Of a stretch of 32,083 nucleotides of DNA, positions 1-7,810 are shown in pieces. A program made the position numbers and the translations under genes. The notes under the pieces are model-generated. The model worked only from the letters and a program-made list of their open reading frames with translations, was not told where the DNA came from and did not search any database. Position 1 is the stretch's first letter, and the number at the start of each line of letters is the position of its first letter. Origin of the DNA: Candidatus Amesbacteria bacterium GW2011_GWA1_47_20 (GTDB lineage Bacteria > Patescibacteriota > Microgenomatia > CAZETR01 > Amesbacteraceae); the NCBI GenBank assembly GCA_001002405.1, contig LCOA01000003.1, positions 1 through 32,083 of the forward strand, written 5' to 3'.

Positions 1-423
1 ACGGCCAAGATGAAAGTGATAGAACTGGGGACAATTTCCGTGCCGGATGCTCAATCCTTAACAATTACTCCATACGACCAATCGATTATTGGCGATATTA
101 GGCGGGATATTGAGGCGGCTAATGTGGGCTTGACGCCGGTGATTGATAACAACGTGATCAGAATTGCGGTGCCGGCGTTAACGGCCGAGCGGCGGATGGA
201 GTATGTCAAGATGCTGCACGTCAAATTGGAAGACGGGCGGGTGAAGGTGCGCCAAACCCGGCACGAGCTGATGACAGAAGTAAAACGCCAATTTGAGGAT
301 GGCAGTTTGCCGGAGGATGACCGCAGACATACGGAAGACGAACTACAAAAAATTACGGATTCCATGATGGAAGAAATTGAAAAAATTGGCAAAGCAAAAG
401 AAGCGGAACTATTGGTGGTATGA
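1..423 (+). CDS. frr: Ribosome recycling factor, C-terminal part (5' end outside window)
   Basis: Frame open from base 1 (TAKMKVIELGTISVPDAQSLTITPYDQSIIGDI...); RRF-like VPDAxxLTIxPYD, VIRIAVPALTAERRMEYVK and C-terminal DELQKITD...AKEAEL patterns. Confidence 0.93.
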   Translation, partial: TAKMKVIELGTISVPDAQSLTITPYDQSIIGDIRRDIEAANVGLTPVIDNNVIRIAVPALTAERRMEYVKMLHVKLEDGRVKVRQTRHELMTEVKRQFEDGSLPEDDRRHTEDELQKITDSMMEEIEKIGKAKEAELLVV

Positions 424-424
424 T

Positions 425-586
425 ATGCGTATGGACATGATGGAGATGAGGTCGTTGCAGGATGGTCACCGATTTCCGGTTCAACGTGAGACCGCGAGGG
501 ATAAAGTGGTGGGATTGCTAAGAATATTGGCATACCTAGCGGCAGGTGGGGTTCTGGTTGGAATGCTGAGAATAATTATTAGGTGA
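425..586 (+). CDS. Small single-TM protein, unknown
   Basis: ATG just after frr stop; hydrophobic stretch VVGLLRILAYLAAGGVLVGMLRIII near C-terminus. Confidence 0.5.
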   Translation: MRMDMMEMRSLQDGHRFPVQRETARDKVVGLLRILAYLAAGGVLVGMLRIIIR

Positions 587-604
587 TGTGGTAGACTGGA
601 AGTC

Positions 605-1750
605 ATGACGTTTTGGATTTTTTTGGGAGTGTTGTCGGTGTTGGTGCTGGTGCATGAGCTGGGGCATTTTTTGATGGCACGATTCTTGGGGATTAAAGTA
701 GAGGAGTTTGCTTTTGGACTGCCGTTTACCAAGCCGCTGTTTACGCTAAAGATTAAAGAGACGGATTATTCTGTGTATCCGCTGCTGTTTGGGGGGTTTG
801 TGAGATTGTACGGGGAAGAAAGCGAAGTAAAAGAAAAAGGGAAAGATTTCTGGAGTCGAGGCAGAAAACAGAGAATGATTGTAGTGGCGGCTGGGGTGGT
901 AATGAACGTGATGTTGGCGATAGGGGGTTTTGTGGCTTTGTACGCGGCTTTGGGGGTGCCGGTGGGACAGGAAAATCAGGTGACAATATTGAAGATTGAA
1001 AAAGGGAGTCCGGCAGAAACGGGGGGATTGAAAGTAGAGGACCGGGTATTGAAAGTGGAAAGTAGAAAAGTGGAAAACGGAGACGAATTTGGCAGGTTGA
1101 TGCGGTCGTGGGCTGGGTTGGAAGTGAATCTGACGGTGAGGCGGGGGAATGGCACACAACTTTTGGAGGGCATTACTCAAGATAGTTTTTCAGACACAGT
1201 AGTCAAACTGACACCGCGGGAAAACCCGCCGGAAGGACAAGGTCCAGTGGGGGTGGCGATTGCGGATTTTCCTTATTTGCTGATGCAAAAATGCTCAGCG
1301 CTCAGCCCGCAATGCGCAGGGAATGCTGTGGTGGGTGGAGTGAGAGCCACGGGGGTATGGGTGGGTAAAGTGATGGAAGGGTTAAGAGGAATCGGTAAAA
1401 GTTTAGCGGTTGGAAAAGCGCCGGAGGGCGTGGCCGGACCAGTGGGGATTTATCAGCTGACAGATGTAGTGGCCAAAGGAGGTAAGTGGCCGTTGGTGGA
1501 GCTGGTGGCGGTGCTGTCTGTAAACCTGGCGGTATTTAACATCTTGCCCATTCCGGCTTTGGATGGGGGACGGATGTTTTTTATCTGGTTGGAATGGGTG
1601 AGAAGAAAAAGATTGCCGACAGAAGTGGAGCAAAAAATCAACGCTTGGGGTATGGCGGTGTTACTGGGTCTGTTGGCGCTAATTTCTCTGCAAGATGTGT
1701 GGCGGATGGGAGTGGTTGACAAGTTATTAAAAATTGTTAGACTAAAGTAA
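605..1750 (+). CDS. rseP: RIP metalloprotease, M50/RseP family
   Basis: HELGHFLMARFLGI zinc motif, PDZ region (GSPAETGGLKVEDRVLKVE), C-terminal NILPIPALDGGRMFF. Confidence 0.95.
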   Translation: MTFWIFLGVLSVLVLVHELGHFLMARFLGIKVEEFAFGLPFTKPLFTLKIKETDYSVYPLLFGGFVRLYGEESEVKEKGKDFWSRGRKQRMIVVAAGVVMNVMLAIGGFVALYAALGVPVGQENQVTILKIEKGSPAETGGLKVEDRVLKVESRKVENGDEFGRLMRSWAGLEVNLTVRRGNGTQLLEGITQDSFSDTVVKLTPRENPPEGQGPVGVAIADFPYLLMQKCSALSPQCAGNAVVGGVRATGVWVGKVMEGLRGIGKSLAVGKAPEGVAGPVGIYQLTDVVAKGGKWPLVELVAVLSVNLAVFNILPIPALDGGRMFFIWLEWVRRKRLPTEVEQKINAWGMAVLLGLLALISLQDVWRMGVVDKLLKIVRLK

Positions 1751-1752
1751 CA

Positions 1753-2220
1753 ATGAAGGTGCTTGCCGCGATTTTTTTAGTAGGATTGATGTTTGCTGCC
1801 CCAGTAATGGCTAAGAATGCGACTCCGGGGGCTAAAGTGCAGACGGTCAGGGACGAGCGGAAGAGAAAAATTGTGGAGCGGGTTGATGCTAAACTGGTGG
1901 AAATTAATAAGCGCAGGACGGACGCGATGACGAGGCACTTGGATAAGATGAGCGAAATTCTGGTTAAGGTCAAAGCCCGGGGAGGGGATACGGTGGTGGC
2001 GGAAGCAGCGGTGGCGGATGCTCGGATTGCGGTGGCCGCGCAGGCAGCTAAAATATATACCATGACTATTTCTACCGAGGATAAATTGAAAATTAATGTG
2101 GGGGAGACGATGAAAGCTTTGACGACGGATTTGCGAAACTTGCACGAGGGAAAAATAGTTCCGGCCCGGAAGGCGGTATCCGACGCTATTAAAAGTGTGA
2201 AACCTGTGAGTACACCATGA
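1753..2220 (+). CDS. Exported helical protein, unknown
   Basis: N-terminal signal-like MKVLAAIFLVGLMFAAPVMA followed by charged helical region. Confidence 0.7.
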   Translation: MKVLAAIFLVGLMFAAPVMAKNATPGAKVQTVRDERKRKIVERVDAKLVEINKRRTDAMTRHLDKMSEILVKVKARGGDTVVAEAAVADARIAVAAQAAKIYTMTISTEDKLKINVGETMKALTTDLRNLHEGKIVPARKAVSDAIKSVKPVSTP

Positions 2221-2420
2221 AGAAAGTTTTGATACTGATAGTTTTGGTTCTGGCGGCAGTGTTGCTTTGGGCGGGACTGACGAAAAAAACCGCAAGACCT
2301 CAAACTGGAGCGGTTATAGTAACTACAGAGGAAGATTTGAATAAAGAGCTGGATAGTACGGTGGATGATGGAGGGGCGGCGGACTTTGGGGAATTGCAGA
2401 ATTCAGCCGAGGGGTTGTGA
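2217..2420 (+). CDS. Small membrane-anchored protein, unknown
   Basis: ATGA overlap with upstream gene; N-terminal TM VLILIVLVLAAVLLWAGL. Confidence 0.6.
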   Translation: MKKVLILIVLVLAAVLLWAGLTKKTARPQTGAVIVTTEEDLNKELDSTVDDGGAADFGELQNSAEGL

Positions 2421-2626
2421 GTTTTCACGAAAAGATCTCAGATAGACAGTTCCGGCACGCGCTGTATCCTGGTATCGAAAGTACCTAACTGATGCGCCAA
2501 TTTAATATAATCGGATATATTTCGTTGCATGCTGTAATGGGAGTTAGGAGTCAGGAGCTAGTGAGAAAGAAACCCGAAGAGGATATCGAGAAGTCATACC
2601 CAAAAAAGCTGAGGTTTGTGGTGTCG

Positions 2627-2950
2627 CTATTTAACAAAATGGACAAGTGTTTGGGCGATGACGGCTGAGAAGAGAACCAGGTTAGCAACATAGATGGAGT
2701 CGTATTCAAGGTTATGGAGCCATTGATTGTATTCGTTGGACAAGGGAAAATTGGGGTCAGCACTCTGATCAATTTTTTTGTTTATGATTTGTAGGATCAT
2801 TGGGTATCCCAAAGAGAGTCCAATAAATATAGCTGCAAATTTAGGATCCTTGTCTAGTCCGGAAAAAAGTGCGAGGGCTAGAAGGTTAAGACGAAGAATA
2901 CCGTCACGCAGTATGGGTAGTGATTTCTCGGGATCTCCTAGTGGCTTCAT
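2627..2950 (-). CDS. Small membrane protein, two predicted TM helices, unknown
   Basis: From MKPLGDPEKSLPILRDGILRLNLLALALFSGLDKDPKFAAIFIGLSLGYPMILQII...NLVLFSAVIAQTLVHFVK; upstream part of the listed ORF looks non-coding. Confidence 0.55.
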   Translation of the reverse strand: MKPLGDPEKSLPILRDGILRLNLLALALFSGLDKDPKFAAIFIGLSLGYPMILQIINKKIDQSADPNFPLSNEYNQWLHNLEYDSIYVANLVLFSAVIAQTLVHFVK

Positions 2951-3066
2951 GATATGGGGGTTAGGTGGGAGGATTATACAACGGATTGGATGCAATGTTG
3001 ATTTGTTTAAGCGAGAGATGAAAGATGTGGGTGGACTGAGAGAGAGAAGAAGAAGATAGTAGTGCG

Positions 3067-3972
3067 TTAAGTAATTTTTTCTGCGGTTTTGATCATGACG
3101 CGCAGGTTGGCGCGGGTGTAGGTTTTGCAAGTGGAACAGTCGCAGGAATCGTCGATGGGTTTTTTGTCTAATTTGTATTTTGATTGATTGATGTCGATGC
3201 GTTCATTTTTTGATTCATGGTTGTAGAGCAGGCCGACCCGGGCCAGGCGGGTGGGGGCGACGCAATCGAACATATCCGCCCCGGCCTTGATAACAGAAAT
3301 AATGTCTGAAGGGCGGATGCCGACACCCATGGCGTAGAGCGGGATGCTAGACGGAAGAAGATCCTTGACACTAGAAATGGTATCGGCGGTTTGATGTGGA
3401 TCTGAACCGATGACGGCGCCGCCGATGGCGACGCCGGGCAAGTTTTGGTCGACGACGAATTTTGCAGATTCACGAAGCAGGTCAGGAAATTCACCACCTT
3501 GGATTATCCCAAAAAGCTTCTGTTTTTTATTTTTCCATGTTTTAATACAGCGAATGAGCCATTGGTGGGTGCGGGTGACGGCGGCGCGGGCATAAGAGTG
3601 AGAAGCGCCTTTGGGTACGCTGTGGTCAAAGGCCATAATAATATCTGCGCCGATGTCTATTTGAGACTTGGTGGCGCTTTCGGGAGTGAAGAAATGTTTA
3701 GAGCCATCTAGGTGAGACACAAATTCCGCGCCCTCATCGGTGATTTTGGGTTTGAGGCTTTGGATTTGAAATCCTCCAGAGTCAGTAAGAATAGTATGGG
3801 GCCAGTTCATGAATTTATGAATACCGCCTAGCTTTTTAATATTCTTTGACCCTGGACGCAGATATAAGTGGTAGTTATTGGCTAGGATAATGGTGGCCCC
3901 GATGCCCTCCAAATCCTCGCGGGACAACGACTTGACAGAAGCATTGGTCCCTACCGGCATAAAGACTGGCAT
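3067..3972 (-). CDS. tgt: Queuine/archaeosine tRNA-ribosyltransferase family protein, short at both ends
   Basis: MPVFMPVGTNASVKS, ILANNYHLYLRPG, ILTDSGGFQIQSL, LFGIIQGG, MGVGIRPSDI, MFDCVAPTRLARVG, CDCSTC. Start taken as ATG at 3972 preceded by TATAAT. Confidence 0.9.
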   Translation of the reverse strand: MPVFMPVGTNASVKSLSREDLEGIGATIILANNYHLYLRPGSKNIKKLGGIHKFMNWPHTILTDSGGFQIQSLKPKITDEGAEFVSHLDGSKHFFTPESATKSQIDIGADIIMAFDHSVPKGASHSYARAAVTRTHQWLIRCIKTWKNKKQKLFGIIQGGEFPDLLRESAKFVVDQNLPGVAIGGAVIGSDPHQTADTISSVKDLLPSSIPLYAMGVGIRPSDIISVIKAGADMFDCVAPTRLARVGLLYNHESKNERIDINQSKYKLDKKPIDDSCDCSTCKTYTRANLRVMIKTAEKIT

Positions 3973-3989
3973 GGTGCTATTATAAATGT

Positions 3990-4139
3990 ATGGCCATTCT
4001 GCCCGACGACCAATTGATGAACCTGGTGGTAAAAGCCAAACTTCTGGACGCAAAGAAAGCCGCGGAAATTTTGGAGTACGCCCGGAATTCAAATGGTGAC
4101 CGACGAGCAATTGGGACAAGCGTTGGCGGCCAATTTTAA
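3990..4139 (+). pseudogene. N-terminal GspE_N-like fragment of pilB in a different frame from the main pilB ORF
   Basis: MAILPDDQLMNLVVKAKLLDAKKAAEILEYARNSN resembles the start of PilB/GspE N-domains, then runs out of frame as the main frame continues MVTDEQLGQALAANF. Confidence 0.65.
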
Positions 4140-5646
4140 GCTGCCGTTTGTGAACTTGTCCAAGCTGGATATCCCCGAAGAAGTGTTTAATGTTATTCCG
4201 GACCGGGTGACCAGGAGACAAAAGATAGTAGTTTTTGCCAGAGACGCCGGGGGAGTAAAAGTGGCGGTGGCGGATCCGGCGACTAGCCGGCCGGTTTTGG
4301 AGATGGTAGCAAAGAAAACCGGGCAAAAGGTGCTGCCGCATTTGGCGACTCTGCGGGATATCCAAATCGCCCTGCGGGTATATCAGGGTGATGTGCAAAA
4401 ATTGGTAGACAACTTGCTGGCCGAAGATATTGGGAGGACAGCCGAAGCTGTCCTGGAAGATCCGCCGGTAGCCAGAATTGTGGACGCGATTATCGAAACG
4501 GCATATCAGAACCGGGCCTCTGATATTCATATTGAACCAGAAGAGTCTGGTTGTTTGGTGAGATATAGAATTGACGGAGTGTTGCAGGATGTGCTGCATG
4601 TACCCAAACGCCTGCATGACCGGTTGATGACCAGGATTAAGGTGCTCTCTAGTCTGCGGACGGATGAACACATGGCGGCCCAAGACGGGAAAATGCGGGT
4701 GAAGTTGGAAGAAGAACACCTGGACATTAGGGTGTCCATACTGCCGATTGCAGACGGAGAAAAAGCGGTGTTGCGACTGCTGTCTAGTAGATCCCGGCAG
4801 TATACTTTGCACGATCTGGGTATGAGCGAGGCGGATCTGGCTAAATTGACCCGGGCTTTTACTAAGTCATACGGAGCTATTCTGTGCACCGGGCCCACGG
4901 GGTCGGGAAAGACGACGACGATCTATGCTATTTTGAAAATTATTAATTCCCGGGAGAAGAACATTACAACTATCGAAGACCCGGTAGAATACCGCATCCG
5001 GGGAGCGAATCAAATTCAGGTTAACCCCAAAACTAATCTGACTTTTGCTTCGGGGTTGCGGTCAATTTTGCGGCAGGACCCGAATGTGATCTTTGTGGGT
5101 GAAATCCGGGATGGGGAGACGGCGGGCATTGCCGTAAACGCGGCTCTGACAGGACATTTGGTGTTGTCCACGCTGCACACCAATGATGCAGCCACCGCTA
5201 TCCCGAGGCTGATAGACATGAAAGTGGAACCATTTTTGGTGGCGTCGACGGTGTCGGTAATACTGGCGCAACGGCTGGTACGGCAAATTTGCCCGGCGTG
5301 TAAGTATGAAATGGAAATAACGGCTGAAGAAGTGACTAAGAGTTTTCCGCCTGAGGTGGTTAAGGAGAACTGGGGGGCAAAAAATAAATATCCAGTATTT
5401 AAAGGCAAGGGATGTAAAATATGCCGGCTGTCGGGATATTCGGGACGGGTGGGGTTGTTCGAGGTGCTGGAAGTGACGGCGGAAATCAGAAAGTTGATTA
5501 CCCAAAAAGCGGACGCGGACGTGATCGCCAAAGCGGCCACGAAAGAGGGGATGAAGACCATCCTGGGGGACGGATTTGCCAAAATTGCGGCTGGGGTTAC
5601 GACGGTGGAAGAAGTCCTGCGGGTAACCAAGTCGGAATTGGTATGA
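4093..5646 (+). CDS. pilB: Type IV pilus assembly ATPase PilB
   Basis: Walker A GPTGSGKTTTIYAIL, IEDPVEYRI, RSILRQDPNVIFVGEIRD, TGHLVLSTLHTND, CPACK...GKGCKICRLSGYSGRVGLFE. Confidence 0.96.
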   Translation: MVTDEQLGQALAANFKLPFVNLSKLDIPEEVFNVIPDRVTRRQKIVVFARDAGGVKVAVADPATSRPVLEMVAKKTGQKVLPHLATLRDIQIALRVYQGDVQKLVDNLLAEDIGRTAEAVLEDPPVARIVDAIIETAYQNRASDIHIEPEESGCLVRYRIDGVLQDVLHVPKRLHDRLMTRIKVLSSLRTDEHMAAQDGKMRVKLEEEHLDIRVSILPIADGEKAVLRLLSSRSRQYTLHDLGMSEADLAKLTRAFTKSYGAILCTGPTGSGKTTTIYAILKIINSREKNITTIEDPVEYRIRGANQIQVNPKTNLTFASGLRSILRQDPNVIFVGEIRDGETAGIAVNAALTGHLVLSTLHTNDAATAIPRLIDMKVEPFLVASTVSVILAQRLVRQICPACKYEMEITAEEVTKSFPPEVVKENWGAKNKYPVFKGKGCKICRLSGYSGRVGLFEVLEVTAEIRKLITQKADADVIAKAATKEGMKTILGDGFAKIAAGVTTVEEVLRVTKSELV

Positions 5647-6683
5647 CCACTCTTTCGAACTCGGAAAAGCTGTCGATCTTGAGAAATCTGGGGATCATGT
5701 TGGGGTCGGGCATTCCTCTGGCTGAGGCGGTAGAGTCGCTTCTGGAAGACACTAAAGGCAACCAACGGAAAGTACTTTTGAATTTGAGAGCAGATTTGCA
5801 GCAGGGTACGCAAATTTCGGAGTCATTTGCGAGTTATCCCAGAGTGTTTGACAAAGTGACTCTCAATCTGATTAAGGCCGCGGAGGAAGCGGGAACGCTA
5901 GAGACAACTCTAAAAGACCTGCAGGAACATATTCAAAAAGAGATTGAATTTACAGATAAGGTGAAGTTTGCCATGATTTATCCGGGACTGATTATGGCCT
6001 TGTTTGCCGGAGTGTTGCTCATGATTTTGACGGTGGTGGTGCCGCGGATTTCGGGAGTGTTTTCCCGGTTGCGGGTGGAGCTGCCGTTACCTACCAAAGT
6101 ACTAATTTGGGCGTCAAACTTACTTTTGCAAAATACGGCTCTAATCATTGTGGGAGTGGTAGTAGTAGTTGGGGGCGCACTTCTTTTGTATCGCATGCGA
6201 AGGCAATGGGTGTTGGCGTTGTTTTTTGGATTGCCGGGAATATCTGGCCTAGTACGGCAAATTGATTGGACTAGATTTAGCCGTAGCTTGTATCAACTGT
6301 TGTCTTCGGGGTTGCCGATTACTGTAGCCTTGGAACTGGCTGGAGATGTAGTGATGGATAGGCGAATAGCCAAGTTGATAGCCCGGTGCCGGGAGATGGT
6401 GATTGCCGGAAAGAAAGTGTCGGATGGATTGCGCATGGGTAAAAAAATAGTGCCGAATATGATGATCAAATTGGTAGAGGCAGGAGAAAGAACGGGGACA
6501 TTGGATAAATCGATGCAGGAGATCTCCGAACATCTAGATTATGAAGTGGGTAATTCACTAAAGGCCGCGACGGCACTTTTGGAACCGGTGCTTTTGGTGA
6601 TCGTGGGGATATCGGTGGGGGGAATGATGCTGGCGATTATCGCTCCCATTTACGGACTGATAGGTCAAGTGGGTGGTAGGTAG
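5643..6683 (+). CDS. pilC: Type IV pilus inner-membrane platform protein PilC
   Basis: ATGA overlap with pilB; two T2SSF-like repeats (LRNLGIMLGSGIPLAEAVES; LYQLLSSGLPITVALELAGD), GERTGTLDKSMQEISEHLDYEV. Confidence 0.93.
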   Translation: MTTLSNSEKLSILRNLGIMLGSGIPLAEAVESLLEDTKGNQRKVLLNLRADLQQGTQISESFASYPRVFDKVTLNLIKAAEEAGTLETTLKDLQEHIQKEIEFTDKVKFAMIYPGLIMALFAGVLLMILTVVVPRISGVFSRLRVELPLPTKVLIWASNLLLQNTALIIVGVVVVVGGALLLYRMRRQWVLALFFGLPGISGLVRQIDWTRFSRSLYQLLSSGLPITVALELAGDVVMDRRIAKLIARCREMVIAGKKVSDGLRMGKKIVPNMMIKLVEAGERTGTLDKSMQEISEHLDYEVGNSLKAATALLEPVLLVIVGISVGGMMLAIIAPIYGLIGQVGGR

Positions 6684-6690
6684 TAGAGAC

Positions 6691-6777
6691 ATTTACAACG
6701 ATCCATGCTATAGGCCCGAAGGCATATATGAATAAGGCCTTCGTGCCTTATTGCATATAGCGTAAGATGGTGTAAAT
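6691..6777. repeat. 87-bp imperfect palindromic element, copy A
   Basis: ATTTACAAC...GCTATAGGCCCGAAGGCATATATGAATAAGGCCTTCGTGCCTTATTGCATATAGCGTAAG...GTGTAAAT; ends pair with each other; near-identical core in inverted orientation at 13153-13239. Confidence 0.88.
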
Positions 6778-7357
6778 GATGAAGCAAAAGACGAAGCGAA
6801 AATTGAGAGTGGGGGTGATAACGATTCTGAAGATGCTGGATAGATATGCGGATTGGTTGGTAGTTCCGTCTAAATACGAATCATATCGAAGACTGAAACA
6901 AGGTTTTAATTTCGATGTGGAGGATGAGTTTTGGAAAGAGTACTATGCCAGTAGCGTTAAAGATGGAGTCGAAAGATTGTTGCGTAAGGGGAGGATCGAA
7001 ATGCGGGAAGTGGATGGGAAAACGGAGGTACGGATTACTGATAAAGGAAAAACGGAGATTATCAGGGGAAGTCTTGATGAGTTGGGTATTACTAAGCCGT
7101 CAACGTGGGACGGGAAATGGCGGATGGTATTTTTTGATGTAGACGAATTAAATAAGAGCCGGCGGGACGGATTAAGTAGATGGCTAAAAAAGTTAGGGCT
7201 GAGAAGAATGCAGAGAAGCGTATACGTATACCCGTACCCTTTAGAAAAAGAGATAAGTTTTCTGCGTGAGGTTTTGGGGGTGCCGCATGGAGTGAAGCTG
7301 GTGACGGCGGAAAAAATCGAAAACGATGAGGACTTGAGAGAAATATTCGATTTGTAA
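6776..7357 (+). CDS. PaaX-C/Cas2-like fold protein (solo; putative regulator or Cas2-like protein)
   Basis: N-terminal winged-helix-like region, then GKWRMVFFDVDELNKSRRDGLSRWLKKLGLRRMQRSVYVYPYPLEKEISFLREVLGV, as in PaaX C-terminal / Cas2-like proteins. Confidence 0.7.
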   Translation: MMKQKTKRKLRVGVITILKMLDRYADWLVVPSKYESYRRLKQGFNFDVEDEFWKEYYASSVKDGVERLLRKGRIEMREVDGKTEVRITDKGKTEIIRGSLDELGITKPSTWDGKWRMVFFDVDELNKSRRDGLSRWLKKLGLRRMQRSVYVYPYPLEKEISFLREVLGVPHGVKLVTAEKIENDEDLREIFDL

Positions 7358-7396
7358 TTTTACGACAAAGTACGCTATAGCGTAGGTTGGTGTAAT
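7358..7396. repeat. Short palindromic element, copy B
   Basis: TTTTACGACAAAGTACGCTATAGCGTAGGTTGGTGTAAT: perfect 14-bp palindrome TACGCTATAGCGTA plus outer arms like copies A/C, directly after the PaaX/Cas2-like stop. Confidence 0.8.
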
Positions 7397-7432
7397 GGGT
7401 GGGATCTGGTAGATTAGATATAGGAAGCAGAT

Positions 7433-7810
7433 ATGAAGCGAGGATTTACATTGATTGAAATGATTGTGGTGATGGCTATTGGAGCGGTGGTGATTACGGC
7501 CACCACCGTAAATTTGTTGGGTGGCCAGCGGCGGGTAGCTAAATTATCGGGAGTGGAACAGCTGGTAGCAGATATCCGGACGGCGCAAGTAAAGACCATG
7601 ATGGGGGCCGGGGCGGGGGTAATTGATTTGGCGGCGGTGGATTTGGATAACAATTTGACCGTGAGTTCCAGTTATCCGGACAACACCATTACACTTACTC
7701 CGATTTCTGGGGAAACAGAGGCGGGGACGGTGACATTGACGGATGATACAGACGGAACTGTTAAAACGTTATATATCAATGTCTATGGCGTGGTTACCCA
7801 AGTTGACTAA
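7433..7810 (+). CDS. Prepilin / pseudopilin
   Basis: MKRGFTLIEMIVVMAIGAVVITATTVNLLGGQRR: class III prepilin signal. Confidence 0.85.
   Translation: MKRGFTLIEMIVVMAIGAVVITATTVNLLGGQRRVAKLSGVEQLVADIRTAQVKTMMGAGAGVIDLAAVDLDNNLTVSSSYPDNTITLTPISGETEAGTVTLTDDTDGTVKTLYINVYGVVTQVD

Noticed and set aside
51-533. Long minus-strand ORFs opposite frr, rseP, dnaX, prepilins and others
   Set aside because: They are shadows of well-supported + strand genes, with low-complexity, implausible proteins; common in G-rich coding strands.
1285-1320. GCTCAGCGCTCAGCCCGCAATGCGCAGGG in rseP as another palindromic insertion
   Set aside because: The pairing is poor and I could not match it convincingly to the other repeats; it may be a degenerate copy.
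2421-2626. Possible small ORF VRKKPEEDIEKSYPKKLRFVVSLFNKMDKCLGDDG around 2561
   Set aside because: Short, partly antisense to the membrane-protein gene, with no recognisable family; not strong enough to list.
3973-4812. N-terminal extension of the listed tgt ORF (3067-4812)
   Set aside because: Antisense to pilB and without Tgt similarity; the ATG at 3972 with TATAAT upstream is the better start.
5421-5642. Upstream extension of the PilC ORF
   Set aside because: Overlaps the conserved PilB C-terminus; MTTLSNSEKLSIL at 5643 with an ATGA overlap is the natural start.
6776-7357. Cas2-like gene as part of a CRISPR-Cas locus
   Set aside because: No repeat-spacer array and no cas1 or effector genes are visible in the window; the palindromes are not regularly spaced arrays.
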